Source of the DNA: Duganella lactea
GTDB taxonomy: Bacteria; Pseudomonadota; Gammaproteobacteria; Burkholderiales; Burkholderiaceae_D
DNA length: 64,000 bases
NCBI RefSeq assembly: GCF_009857505.1
Contig: NZ_WWCP01000001.1
Coordinates: forward strand, 186,001-250,000
Direction of reading: 5' to 3'
Shown one piece after another: positions 44,697 through 53,594 of this stretch. A program made the position numbers and the translations under genes. The notes below the pieces were generated by a model. The model did not search any database. It was not told the DNA's origin and saw only the letters and a list, made by a program, of their open reading frames with translations. The stretch's first letter is position 1, and the number at the start of each line of letters is the position of its first letter.

Positions 44697-44922
44697 AGCT
44701 CCAGGCCACACTCCGAATTTTTACTTGGAGATGAGGATGGTGAACACCGAACGCGAAGCGGTTTGGCAAGAGCGTGTTGAGCACTGGCGAGCAAGCGGAC
44801 TGTCGCAGCGCGCCTTCGCCCTGCAAGAGGGCTATCCAATACGACAGGTGGGTTACTGGGTTCGCCGACTGACCCGGTCGCCGGCCACGCCTGGGCTCAA
44901 TCTTTATTGCGAACCAGCGTGA
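44662..44922 (+). pseudogene. IS66-family remnant: left end and truncated tnpA
   Basis: GTAAGCGTCCAGCG at 44662 looks like an IS66-type terminus. From 44731/44737 a reading frame encodes the start of the IS66 accessory protein TnpA (EREAVWQERVEHWRASGLSQ, RAFALQEGYPIRQVGYWVRRL) and then runs out after about 60 residues instead of the usual 100 or more. tnpB and tnpC are missing. The remnant ends against the 3' end of the response regulator gene, so a deletion between the element and that gene is likely. Confidence 0.75.
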
Positions 44923-45737
44923 CGCTCGGTGATATCGATGCCGATACCCCGATAACCGATGAAGCGGCCGGCCTCATCGAATCGGGGTTCACCGCTCACT
45001 TGCAAGTACTGCCGCTCACCATTCACTTGCGTGCGGTGATAAATGAAATCGATAAAGGGTTCACGCCCTGCGATCAGGCGATCGAGTTCCTTGCGCTGTT
45101 CCGCTTCCCAACTGAGCCCCGGCTTCGCGACGACTGTCACGCCGTCTTCGCCCAGCATCAGGTCCAGCATTTCGAGCACGGGGCCGCACATGTTGGTGAA
45201 CCTGCCATCGGCGTCCTGCTCCCAATACCAGTCGGATGACAACTCGGTAAAACTCTTGAAACGCGCCTCACTTTCCCTCAGCTCGGCGGTGCGTTGCGCC
45301 ACGGTCTGCTCCAGCAGCACATTGTGCTGTTCCAGGCGCTGGTAGAGAAGCCGGAGCTCCAGCATATTGCGAATGCGGGTTTCGACTTCGACCAAATCGA
45401 ACGGCTTGCTGATGAAATCCCTGGCGCCGGCTTGCAGCGCCCGCAGCTTGTGATTCGGTTGTGCCGTCAAAACCAGTACCGGCAGGTAGCCGCTCGGCTC
45501 AGTGGCCAGCAACTGCTGCATGACTGCAAAACCATCCATCACCGGCATTTGCAGGTCGAGCAGTATCAGGTCGTAGCGGCGCTGGGCGTGCAGCTTGACG
45601 ACGGCGGTCGGATCCATCGTGCTACTGACGTGCTGGTATCCAGCATGACGCAGCAATTCGCACAGCAACAGGACATTGGCCTCCTGATCATCGACGATCA
45701 GGATATGGGCGTTCAGCATGTCGGGTACGGTGATCAT
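44904..45737 (-). CDS. Response regulator with PAS domain, probably truncated
   Basis: A 277-residue protein: receiver domain at residues 10-125 (ILIVDDQEANVLLL, phosphorylated Asp in LILLDLQMPVMDG, FISKPFD), a coiled coil (QRLEQHNVLLEQTVAQRTAELRESEARF) and a PAS domain to the end. It stops at DITERHAGSQ, exactly where an output domain such as GGDEF or HisKA normally continues, and the IS66 remnant begins there. It is the second gene of an operon with the hybrid kinase (ATGA overlap), with GGAGAAAG before its start. Confidence 0.85.
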   Translation of the reverse strand: MITVPDMLNAHILIVDDQEANVLLLCELLRHAGYQHVSSTMDPTAVVKLHAQRRYDLILLDLQMPVMDGFAVMQQLLATEPSGYLPVLVLTAQPNHKLRALQAGARDFISKPFDLVEVETRIRNMLELRLLYQRLEQHNVLLEQTVAQRTAELRESEARFKSFTELSSDWYWEQDADGRFTNMCGPVLEMLDLMLGEDGVTVVAKPGLSWEAEQRKELDRLIAGREPFIDFIYHRTQVNGERQYLQVSGEPRFDEAGRFIGYRGIGIDITERHAGSQ

Positions 45738-47812
45738 AAATCTTTCTCCATTGGTTGCAAGGCCTGGTTTGCCGCGAAATCGAGTGCGATATCGAGTGCC
45801 AACATGAACTCGTCTATTTTGATAGGTTTGGTCAGATAGCGGAAGAAGCCAGCGCTCAGGCCCTGCTCGATATCTTGCTGAATGGCGTTGGCAGACAGCG
45901 CCAGCACAGGGATGCGCGCGGTCAGCTGGTCGGCGCGCAAAATCTTCAGGGCGTCGAGGCCACTCATGCCAGGCAGATTGATGTCCATCAGGATCAGGTC
46001 AGGGTGACGCTCGCGGGCCATCTCGATGCCGGCTTCACCATTCAATGCCACCAGCAAAGTCAAATCGCTGCGACGCTCAATCAGCTGTTCCACCAGATTG
46101 ACATTGGCTTGGTTGTCTTCGACGTAAAGCAAGGTACGCATGGCGGCGTGAGGCGCGCCGCTCAGCTGCGCGACCGGCATGACCTGCGCTTCATGCCAGG
46201 CAGGCCCGTCATCGGTGACGGTGGTTAATTCGAACCAGAAGGTACTGCCGACACCGACCGTGCTGTCGACGCCGATGGTGCCGCCCATCAGTTCGATCAA
46301 CTGCTTGGTCACCACCAGTCCTATTCCTGTTCCTTCCGTGTTACCGGTCTCCTGCCCCAGGCGGTTGAAGGGCTGAAACAGTTGCTTGATCTGTAAGGAC
46401 GATAATCCGACCCCGGTATCGGAGACGCTCACGCGCAGCCGGCCACCAGGCGCCAACTCGCAACGGACGCTGGCCTGGCCATGGTCACGGTTGTACTTGA
46501 TCGCGTTCGACAGCAGATTGATCATGACCTGCTTGATGCGTGTGCGGTCGGCATAAACGATGTGCGGTACATCGCCCATCGCAAACGTGATGGCAATATT
46601 GCGGGTGGCAGCCTGGGGCGCGATCATCACCTGGCAATCCTTCAATACTTCAGTCAAGGACATCGGCTCCAACGCCATGGCTAGTTTGCCGGACTCGATC
46701 ATCGCCAGGTCAAGTATCTCGTTAATCAGGCGCAGCAGGTACCATCCGCCTTTGAGGATCTGCTCAATCGATAATTTTTGCGCCGGCGACGGTTGCGGCG
46801 TGGCGCTTTCCATTAACTGTGCAAACCCGAGGACGGCGTTGAGCGGGGTGCGCAACTCGTGGCTCATGTTCGACAAGAACTCCGACTTGGCCAAGTTAGC
46901 CTTCTCGGCCGCCGCGCGCGACAGTTCAAGCTCGACATTCTTTTCCTGGAGCACCTTTTCCAGCTGTTTGCGTTCCGCGATATTACGGGCTGCAGCAAAC
47001 ACGCCCTGCAAGCGACTTTCGCTGTCGTGATAGGTGGTGGCGTTGTAGGAGACCGGCGTGTGCACGCCGTCGCGGCTGATGGCAACCAGTTCGAAGTCCA
47101 TCACCTTGCCTTCGCGTAGTACCTGGCGAATCGCCGCTTCCGCTCGCTCCGGGTCGATAAAATAGGTTTTGAACGGCGTGCCGATGAGCTGCTCTCGGCT
47201 ACACCCGGTCAGCAACACCATTTGATGATTGACGTCGCTGATGACACCGTCCAGATCGCAGGTCATCAGCGCGTCGATATTCGATTCGATCAGGCTGCGC
47301 GTATAAAATTGCTGGTCGCGCAGGCGCTGGTCCAGCAAGGCCTGTTCAGCTTCCACCAGCTTGCGTTTCGTGTTATCCGTACCAATCAGCAGATAGCCGA
47401 TGATCGCGTCAGCGCCATCGCGAAGTGCGCTGACCGACACGCTGGCGGCCAGGCGATCGCCGTTCTTGCACAGAAAGGTCAGCTCGACAACATCCTCCAC
47501 GCCTTGTGCCGCCTTGACCAGCAGCGTCGGCAGGTTGGGCCAGCAGGCGCTGCGCAAGGCCGCACGCAGCGCCTGCTCGCGCGCGGCGATCTCCTGCGGA
47601 TCAACCAGATTATCCGGCGTCACAGCGGCCACCACCTCATCACTGCTATAGCCCAGCATGCGTTCGGCGCCGACGTTAAATATTTGGATAATGCCAGCCG
47701 CGTCGGTGGCGATATAACAAAAGTGGGCGTTGTTGAAGATGGCGCGCTGGAGCACGTCAGTCTGCAACGCCGAGGATGGGTGGGACGCACCGGTTTGCTG
47801 AGTAGGGATCAT
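45734..47812 (-). CDS. Hybrid sensor histidine kinase, PAS-PAS-HisKA-HATPase-REC
   Basis: A 692-residue soluble kinase from ATG 47812. Two PAS domains (FCYIATDAAGIIQIFNVGAERMLGY near residue 30 and NIDALMTCDLDGVISDVNHQM near 175), HisKA with the H-box FLSNMSHELRTPLNAVLGFA near 320, an ATPase domain with DTGVGL and GTGIGL boxes, and a C-terminal receiver (LLYVEDNQANVNL, LILMDINLPGMSG). No membrane segments, so it senses a cytoplasmic signal such as redox or a small ligand. The downstream response regulator is its likely partner. Confidence 0.93.
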   Translation of the reverse strand: MIPTQQTGASHPSSALQTDVLQRAIFNNAHFCYIATDAAGIIQIFNVGAERMLGYSSDEVVAAVTPDNLVDPQEIAAREQALRAALRSACWPNLPTLLVKAAQGVEDVVELTFLCKNGDRLAASVSVSALRDGADAIIGYLLIGTDNTKRKLVEAEQALLDQRLRDQQFYTRSLIESNIDALMTCDLDGVISDVNHQMVLLTGCSREQLIGTPFKTYFIDPERAEAAIRQVLREGKVMDFELVAISRDGVHTPVSYNATTYHDSESRLQGVFAAARNIAERKQLEKVLQEKNVELELSRAAAEKANLAKSEFLSNMSHELRTPLNAVLGFAQLMESATPQPSPAQKLSIEQILKGGWYLLRLINEILDLAMIESGKLAMALEPMSLTEVLKDCQVMIAPQAATRNIAITFAMGDVPHIVYADRTRIKQVMINLLSNAIKYNRDHGQASVRCELAPGGRLRVSVSDTGVGLSSLQIKQLFQPFNRLGQETGNTEGTGIGLVVTKQLIELMGGTIGVDSTVGVGSTFWFELTTVTDDGPAWHEAQVMPVAQLSGAPHAAMRTLLYVEDNQANVNLVEQLIERRSDLTLLVALNGEAGIEMARERHPDLILMDINLPGMSGLDALKILRADQLTARIPVLALSANAIQQDIEQGLSAGFFRYLTKPIKIDEFMLALDIALDFAANQALQPMEKDL

Positions 47813-47873
47813 TGCGCATTCGCTCGATAGTGATGGATAGGCCTGCAGGCCGGGGGCTGTGCGGTACAGGGAA

Positions 47874-48587
47874 TCATGGGGTGGACGGCAGTAGCCGCGC
47901 GAATTCGCGCTTGACGACGTCATAGCACTCGCAGACATCGTCTTCCAGACCACAGCGGTCCACCACCGTGATATGCCCGCGCCGATAGCTGATATAGCCC
48001 TTGCGCTGCAAATTCCCCGCTGCGACCGTCACCCCCTCACGGCGAACACCCAGCATATTGGAAATGAGTTCCTGCGTAATCTTCAGCTCGTTGGTCGACA
48101 GGCGGTCCAGGGTCAGCAGCAACCACCGGCATAACTGCTGTTCCACGCTATGGTGCCGATTGCATACCGCCGTTTGCGACATCTGGGTCAGCAAGGCCTG
48201 CGTGTAGCGCAGCAGCAGCCGTTGCAAGGCGCCACTGCGCTCGAACTCTTCCAGCAAGATGGTGGCACTCAGGCGATAGGCGGCGCCGCTGGCCTGCACC
48301 ACGGCCCGGCTCGACGTCGAGTTACCGCCCATGATCAGCGCCACGCCCAGCATGCCTTCATTGCCGACGCCGGCTATTTCGGAAGAGCCGCCATTCTCAA
48401 GCAGGTAATGCAGCGAGATAACCGCGCTAACGGGGAAATAGACGTAATGTTGGCGGTCGCCCGATTCATACAAGGCATCGCCAACCAGCAGAGAGACTTG
48501 CTCCAGATGCGGCAGCAATCGCGAAAAATCTTCCGCTGGCAGGGCTTTCAACAGAAAGTTACGCTGCGGTGCATTCAAATGTGTCAT
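47874..48587 (-). CDS. Crp/Fnr-family transcriptional regulator
   Basis: A 237-residue protein (246 if the ATG at 48614 is used). The cyclic-nucleotide-binding-like fold spans residues 10-140 (DALYESGDRQHYVYFPVSAVISLHYLLENG, AGVGNEGMLGVALIMGG), followed by a winged helix (ITQELISNMLGVRREGVTVAAGNLQRKGYISYRRGHITV). No Fnr-type iron-sulfur Cys cluster is seen. The ATG at 48614 has a better GGGA spacing, so the start is uncertain. It lies 62 bp upstream of the hybrid kinase on the same strand. Confidence 0.9.
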   Translation of the reverse strand: MTHLNAPQRNFLLKALPAEDFSRLLPHLEQVSLLVGDALYESGDRQHYVYFPVSAVISLHYLLENGGSSEIAGVGNEGMLGVALIMGGNSTSSRAVVQASGAAYRLSATILLEEFERSGALQRLLLRYTQALLTQMSQTAVCNRHHSVEQQLCRWLLLTLDRLSTNELKITQELISNMLGVRREGVTVAAGNLQRKGYISYRRGHITVVDRCGLEDDVCECYDVVKREFARLLPSTP

Positions 48588-48641
48588 GTAATATTCCGAG
48601 GAATATTTCGTCATGAAAGATCCCGATAGTCGTCCTGAAAA

Positions 48642-48667
48642 AAAAGCCCGCGTAATCGCGGGCTTTT
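48642..48667. terminator. Bidirectional intrinsic terminator
   Basis: AAAAGCCCGCG and CGCGGGCTTTT form an 11-bp stem around TAAT, flanked by A-runs and T-runs, upstream of the Crp/Fnr gene and downstream of the cold-shock gene. Confidence 0.88.
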
Positions 48668-48868
48668 AAAATAAGCATGTCAATATTGTACTGAGACTTC
48701 TGCGAGACCCATTAAAATACAGGAACATCGACTAAACCATTTTCCATAGATCAGGGCTATCTGCCAGGTATCTAAAGCCGGTTGGAATCGTGTCATGACA
48801 AACTTTAATCTCGTGCGAGGTGAAATCACGCTGCCATGTGCTCTGGGCAGCATGGCATGGGTGACATA

Positions 48869-49084
48869 TTAGTTCACCACTTGGATGTTCGCTGCCTTCT
48901 CGCCTTTTGGACCAACGCTGCGGTCATATGCCACGCGCTGATTCTCGGAGAGGCTCTTGAAGCCGTTGGACTGGATGTCCTGGAAGTGCGCGAACAGATC
49001 CGCGCCGCCTGCATCAGGGGTAATAAAGCCGAAGCCCTTGGCGTCGTTAAACCATTTGACAATACCTGTTTGTTGAATGCTCAT
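48869..49084 (-). CDS. CspA-family cold-shock protein
   Basis: A 71-residue OB-fold RNA chaperone. RNP1 KGFGFI and RNP2-like DLFAHF are present (the usual Val/Val is Phe-Ala here), with [13 protein letters not shown] at the start. Normal length. The 5' side (49085-49300) is a long AT-rich stretch without a gene, consistent with the extended, structured leaders of cold-shock mRNAs. Confidence 0.93.
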   Translation of the reverse strand: MSIQQTGIVKWFNDAKGFGFITPDAGGADLFAHFQDIQSNGFKSLSENQRVAYDRSVGPKGEKAANIQVVN

Positions 49085-49424
49085 GAATTTTCCTTCAGTG
49101 AAAAGAATGCCGGCAAGATCGCCGAAAAAGCACTTGAAACCAAGAAATTAAAACCGAAGGAGAAAAAACTGAACGACTTTGAAAACAGCCATGCGGAGTT
49201 GAGACCAACAAGATTACGACTTGATGCAAGTACAGCAATCAATATACATGCGACGCCCTTGTTTGCCTAATCTTTTATTTATTTTTTGCAAGAACTTAAT
49301 TTACTGGCGGAAATGTACGCTGCCGTACAGAGCTGGTGGGGCGACTATTTGATACTGCGGCGGGGCTTGCTTTTCCCCCAGCCGATCATTTTCTTCGGTG
49401 TAAAAGCAATCACCGGAGAAATAT
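49085..49424. promoter_or_regulatory. Intergenic leader region between cold-shock gene and response regulator
   Basis: This 340-bp AT-rich gap has no convincing gene. It separates divergent genes and should hold the promoter and long leader of the cold-shock gene (minus strand) and the promoter of the response regulator (plus strand, ribosome binding site GGAGAA at 49415). Confidence 0.4.
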
Positions 49425-49817
49425 ATGATGATTTTAATCGTGGAAGATGACCTCGATCTGGCAGAAACCTGTTCGATGGTGCTGGAGACGTCAAATTTTG
49501 AGGTACAAGTGGCGCACAGTGCCGAAGATGCATTGGTCAAAATTGCCGGACGCAAGCCTGATCTGTTGATTTCCGACTGCGTGTTGCCTGGCCGCTCAGG
49601 CCTGGAACTCAGCCAGCAAATGCGCAGTCGTCATGATACGCGCGAGCTGCCGATTCTGCTGATGAGTGGTTCCTTGCGCAATCAGGTTGCGCATGGCGAT
49701 AGCTACGACGGCTTCATCAACAAGCCGTTCCTGGCCGAGGCGCTGCTGTCAGAGGTCAGCAGACTGTTGCAGCTGGCCGGGTCTGCCGCAAATCGTTCAG
49801 CACGAGGCACCCCATGA
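49425..49817 (+). CDS. Single-domain response regulator
   Basis: A 130-residue receiver: acidic pocket VEDDLDLAE, phosphorylated Asp in LLISDCVLPG near residue 50, conserved Ser/Thr near LLMSGS and Lys in NKPF. There is no output domain. It overlaps the following kinase gene by four bases (ATGA), so the two are translated together and form a phosphorelay pair. Confidence 0.92.
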   Translation: MMILIVEDDLDLAETCSMVLETSNFEVQVAHSAEDALVKIAGRKPDLLISDCVLPGRSGLELSQQMRSRHDTRELPILLMSGSLRNQVAHGDSYDGFINKPFLAEALLSEVSRLLQLAGSAANRSARGTP

Positions 49818-50965
49818 AATTGTCGGCTTTCATCCGGGAAAATCTGGAGCCCATATTAAATGAATGGGAAGAGTTTGCGGCTTCGCTGGCGCCGCTGGAA
49901 GACGCTACCAAAGTTGAACTGCGCGACCATGCAGCAGCGGTGTTACGGTTTATCGCGACAGATCTGGAAACGCCCCAGGCCGAACATCAGAGCATTGCGA
50001 AATCAAGAGGACTGGATCGCGCTTTGAGCGGCAATACTGCTGCACAGTTGCATGCCGAAGAGCGCGTCGCCGCCGGATTTTCCGGCGAACAGGTGATGGC
50101 GGAATACCGGGCGCTACGCTCCAGCGTGCTGCGACTTTGGGCGAAAAATGCTGAGATCGCTACGCCCGATGATATTCAGGACATGATCCGTTTCAACGAA
50201 GCGATTGATCAGGCTCAGACCGAGTCGATGGCGCGCTATGCGCGCATGCTGCGGGAAGCACAGAACCTCTTCCTTGCCATTCTTGGGCACGATGTTCGCA
50301 CGCCGCTGGGGGCCGTTAGCATGGGGGCGCAAGTGCTGCTGATGGATCAGACCTTGCCATCCAAGGCGCTCAAGGTCGGCCTGCGCATTCTCAACAGTTC
50401 GAAGCGCATGGACGCCATCGTACGCGACTTGCTGGATTTCTCGACCACCCACCTCGGTGATGGCATCCCAATTGATCCAAGTACTGTCGATCTGCTGGAG
50501 ATATGCCAGCACACCATCGATGAGGCCAAAACCTTCCATCCCGACCGGCAGTTTGAACTGAAATCTGAGGGCGACTTGAACGGCGCCTGGGACGGCCAGC
50601 GCATGGGGCAGGCGTTCTCCAACCTGATATCGAATGCTATCCAGCACAGCACGCCGGAAAGCACCATCAAGGTTGTTATCTTCGGACTCAACGATGAGGT
50701 GGTGTATGAAGTCAAGAATGCTGCAGAGGTTTTTTCGCCGACTAAGCTGCGGACCTTATTCGACCCGATCAAACGGTTTGCCATTCGTCCCGCCAGTGAA
50801 CGTGTGGGGGCACGCATGCAGAACCTAGGCCTAGGACTCTACGTCGTGAAAGAAATCGTCAGCGCCCACGATGGCAAGATCTCAGTCACCTCCAACGCCG
50901 ATGAGGGCGTCACTTTTACAATTCGCCTGCCACGCCAGACGCCGCATCGTCGCAGCGACGATTAG
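49814..50965 (+). CDS. Sensor histidine kinase with RsbR-like N-terminal domain
   Basis: A 383-residue soluble kinase. The first 150 residues are helical and resemble RsbR/RsbRD-type globin-like sensor domains (NLEPILNEWEEFAASLAPLE, EERVAAGFSGEQVMAEYRALR). The H-box is LAILGHDVRTPLGAV near residue 160, followed by an ATPase with LISNAIQHS, LGLGLYVVKEIV. The usual DxGxG box is degenerate around VVYEVKNAAEVF. It converges on a related kinase 53 bp away. Confidence 0.88.
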   Translation: MKLSAFIRENLEPILNEWEEFAASLAPLEDATKVELRDHAAAVLRFIATDLETPQAEHQSIAKSRGLDRALSGNTAAQLHAEERVAAGFSGEQVMAEYRALRSSVLRLWAKNAEIATPDDIQDMIRFNEAIDQAQTESMARYARMLREAQNLFLAILGHDVRTPLGAVSMGAQVLLMDQTLPSKALKVGLRILNSSKRMDAIVRDLLDFSTTHLGDGIPIDPSTVDLLEICQHTIDEAKTFHPDRQFELKSEGDLNGAWDGQRMGQAFSNLISNAIQHSTPESTIKVVIFGLNDEVVYEVKNAAEVFSPTKLRTLFDPIKRFAIRPASERVGARMQNLGLGLYVVKEIVSAHDGKISVTSNADEGVTFTIRLPRQTPHRRSDD

Positions 50966-51018
50966 TTGAAAATTTTCAAAAATCACCCCTCTACGGATGC
51001 TAACGATGCAGCCGCCGT

Positions 51019-52152
51019 TTAAGTCGGGAGTTGATTACGCGGCAGGTCGATGGTGAAGACACACCCATGACCGGCGACATTTCGCACGGTCAGTTCGCCC
51101 TTATTGCTTGCAACGCTTTGTTTTGCAATAGTCAGGCCCAGGCCTATGCCGGTACGGTCTGCGCCGGACTGAGAGAACGGCAAGAACATCGTCTCGGCGA
51201 CCCCGGAAGCGAGCCCGCCGCACTGGTCTGCAACGGCGATCAGGATGCGATCTCCTGCGGCAACTGCGGTGAGCATGACTTCGGTGCCGGGTCTGGTGAA
51301 TTTAAAAGCGTTCTGGAGCAGATTCGCCACTGCAGCGATCAGCAGATCCCTCGTACCATGCAAGGCCAGCGCTGGATCGACCTGCGGCGCGCGCAGGGTG
51401 CAGCCATGCTGTTTGGCCGACAGCGATGCGGCAGCGAAGATTTCGGTGATGAAATCAGCCAGCGAGAACACGCTTGCAGCGGCCGCTTTTGAGCGCATCG
51501 CCCTGACATCCTCCAGGGAACTTGAGATCAGTTTTTCCAAACCGCTCAAGCTGCGTTCAAGTATGGATCCGGTAGCGCCGCCGAGACTCAAATTGCCGGC
51601 CTTGGCTGCCGAAAAGGCCAGCGATGCCGTGCCTAGCAGGTTCCGCAATTCGTGCGCCAGAAATCCCATGCGTTTGCTCGACTCCAGGGCACTTGCATCA
51701 GCCTGCACCAGGTCCCGTTGGAAGCCAAATGCAGTGACAGCATCCGCGATGGCATTATCCAGGCAGCGGTTCAGCGTGCGAAATTCGTCGACCGTGAAGG
51801 GCGCATCGCGCTCAACTGCCAGATCGGTGATCGACTGGCAGAGATCGCCATAATCGTGGACTACCTGATCCACGGTCAGTCCAAGGCCCCACAGGTCTTT
51901 GCCGTGTTGGGTGGCAGAGACCCCCACCTCTGACACGGCAATACCGCCACCGGCAGGACCGGAAATCCGACGGCTATCCATCGGGGTTGGGGTTTGCTCG
52001 ATCTGCAGGGTCTGGATGAGCTGCTGCAGGAATAGCGGGATGCCATCCTTCAACTGCGCTTCCGTTGCAGAGCGACCGACCCGCTCACCGACCTTCACGC
52101 GACAGCGTCGCGCAAGTTCGATGCGATTGTTCGACAAAAAATCATGCATCAT
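51019..52152 (-). CDS. Sensor histidine kinase, relative of the upstream kinase
   Basis: A 377-residue soluble kinase. ATG 52152 has GGAGG five bases upstream and is preferred over a TTG at 52170. The same layout as the convergent kinase is seen: helical RsbR-like N-terminus (ELARRCRVKVGERVGRSATE), H-box GFLAHELRNLLGTASLA near residue 170, ATPase boxes ANLLQNAFKFT, VADQCGGL and GIGLGLTIAKQSV. It likely shares the response regulator at 49425. Confidence 0.88.
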   Translation of the reverse strand: MMHDFLSNNRIELARRCRVKVGERVGRSATEAQLKDGIPLFLQQLIQTLQIEQTPTPMDSRRISGPAGGGIAVSEVGVSATQHGKDLWGLGLTVDQVVHDYGDLCQSITDLAVERDAPFTVDEFRTLNRCLDNAIADAVTAFGFQRDLVQADASALESSKRMGFLAHELRNLLGTASLAFSAAKAGNLSLGGATGSILERSLSGLEKLISSSLEDVRAMRSKAAAASVFSLADFITEIFAAASLSAKQHGCTLRAPQVDPALALHGTRDLLIAAVANLLQNAFKFTRPGTEVMLTAVAAGDRILIAVADQCGGLASGVAETMFLPFSQSGADRTGIGLGLTIAKQSVASNKGELTVRNVAGHGCVFTIDLPRNQLPT

Positions 52153-52758
52153 CTGGACCTCCGAACTCAAGTGAACTTGATGGATACCGCAGATGTGCGA
52201 AGCAATCTTGACGATTACTTCATGTTACCACTGACATCTAATTTTGTTTATATATTTTGCAGTAAGCGGACTGCAACACGCTACGCAGCTTGGGCGAAGA
52301 GCGCGATGTGTCCGCCAGCAAATCAGCGGACGTGTGCTGCGCGTTCCCCGAGGCGGCCGAGCGCCCGCCACGCATGTACGCCTGGACACGAGCTTGATCC
52401 GTCCGCACCGGCGGGTGTTGAGCTTGCCGAACGATGTACCGGCCTGCTGGCTGGCCGAATTGATGCGAGCACTGTGATGGAACTGTCGGCCGATGCGATC
52501 TGGCTGGCGACGGCGGTGGTGGACTTCAGTGAGCAATTTCTTGCCCTCTTGAATCGCCAATCCCTTCGGTCCCGACGGGATGCTCGAGTCGGCCGGCACC
52601 GTGAATGGCGGCGCTGCTGGTTGCAAACCGCAACCAGCTTGTCCGCCGCCGCAACCATAACTTCGCTTGCCTTCAGCTCGGCCTTGGCGCGAAACAACTT
52701 CGCCAAGGTTTTACCAGAGGATGTGCGAGAGCCAATGGAAGGGCAGCCCATCGATATA
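52153..52758. other. Stretch without a convincing gene
   Basis: About 600 bp between the kinase and the persulfide-sensor operon. Frames are open on both strands but show high-Arg/Ser, shadow-like composition and no recognisable motif. It may be a decayed gene; nothing can be named. Confidence 0.4.
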
Positions 52759-52787
52759 TTGAATTATAGAACGTATAAATATATAAT
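52759..52787 (+). promoter_or_regulatory. Sigma-70 promoter with palindromic operator in the spacer
   Basis: TTGAAT (52759-52764), 17-bp spacer and a perfect TATAAT (52782-52787). The spacer holds the near palindrome ATTATA-GAACG-TATAAAT (52763-52780). BigR/SqrR regulators repress from AT-rich inverted repeats overlapping their own promoter, so this is probably the autoregulatory operator. Confidence 0.75.
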
Positions 52788-52824
52788 GTGTTCGAGTAGA
52801 TTGCAAACGGAAGGAGGCCAGGCA

Positions 52825-53166
52825 TTGGCGCACGATCAAGACAAGCTGGATTTGCAAGCGATGCAAGCAGCCGCCGCGCGCGCCTGTTCGCTACTGAAGA
52901 CGCTCGGCAATGCCGACCGTCTGCTGCTGTTATGCCAGTTGACGCAAGGCGATTTCTGCGTGAGCGAACTCGAATCAATGCTGGGCATCGTGCAGCCCAC
53001 GCTGTCGCAGCAACTCGGCGTGCTGCGCGAGGAAAAGCTGGTCAGTACGCGGCGTGAAGGCAAGCAGATTTACTACAGCCTGGCCAGCGAGGAAGCAACC
53101 GAAGTGATGCAGGTGCTTTATCGCCTGTATTGCGTCAAACCGCAGGGAGAACACAATGGCAGTTGA
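52825..53166 (+). CDS. ArsR-family persulfide-responsive repressor, BigR/SqrR type
   Basis: A 113-residue winged-helix repressor. TTG 52825 is chosen because GGAGG lies 7 bases upstream; the next in-frame ATG (52786) overlaps the -10 box. It has LLKTLGNADRLLLLCQLTQG, SELESMLGIVQPTLSQQLGVLRE and REGKQIYYSL. Cys37 and Cys103 stand 66 residues apart, as do the sulfide-sensing cysteines of BigR (42/108) and SqrR (41/107). It overlaps the YeeE/YedE gene, which fits control of sulfur compound uptake or detoxification. Confidence 0.9.
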   Translation: MAHDQDKLDLQAMQAAAARACSLLKTLGNADRLLLLCQLTQGDFCVSELESMLGIVQPTLSQQLGVLREEKLVSTRREGKQIYYSLASEEATEVMQVLYRLYCVKPQGEHNGS

Positions 53167-53587
53167 TTGGATCAATTTCACACCCTGGACGGCGCTGGCC
53201 GGCGGCCTTCTGATCGGTCTCGCGGCGGCCGCCTTGTTGTTGTTCAACGGCAGGATCGCCGGCATCAGCGGCATCCTGGGTGGCCTGCTCCATCCCAAGC
53301 GGGGCGACATGGCCTGGCGCGTCGCGTTCCTGGCCGGCCTGGTGATCGCGCCGCTCGCATACGGCGTGTTCGCGCCCCTTCCCGACGTACGCATCGACGC
53401 TGGCCCATGGACGCTGGTCGCCGCCGGCTTGCTGGTCGGCCTCGGTACCCGCTATGGCTCGGGATGCACCAGTGGCCACGGGGTTTGCGGTTTGTCGCGG
53501 ATGTCGCCACGGTCGCTGGTCGCCACGCTGTCGTTCATGCTGGCCGGTTTCGTCACGGTGTACGTGCTGCGGCAGCTGCTTTCCTGA
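53156..53587 (+). CDS. YeeE/YedE-family sulfur transporter, first half-size subunit
   Basis: A 143-residue membrane protein with four hydrophobic segments and the conserved motif YGSGCTSGHGVCGLSR near residue 105, whose Cys residues are thought to relay thiosulfate or other sulfur species in YeeE/TsuA proteins. It overlaps the repressor gene and is followed 8 bp later by the second half, the split arrangement common next to BigR-type regulators. Confidence 0.92.
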   Translation: MAVDWINFTPWTALAGGLLIGLAAAALLLFNGRIAGISGILGGLLHPKRGDMAWRVAFLAGLVIAPLAYGVFAPLPDVRIDAGPWTLVAAGLLVGLGTRYGSGCTSGHGVCGLSRMSPRSLVATLSFMLAGFVTVYVLRQLLS

Positions 53588-53594
53588 GGAGAAA

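Noticed and set aside
52225-52751. Minus-strand frames of 133 and 142 residues between the kinase and the ArsR-type gene
   Set aside because: Arg/Ser-rich shadow composition, no motif, no ribosome binding site, and they overlap each other in different frames.
52144-52824. Long plus-strand frame upstream of the ArsR-type gene that would add over 200 residues to it
   Set aside because: It runs through the consensus promoter and -10 box; the TTG at 52825 with GGAGG gives the normal family length and start.
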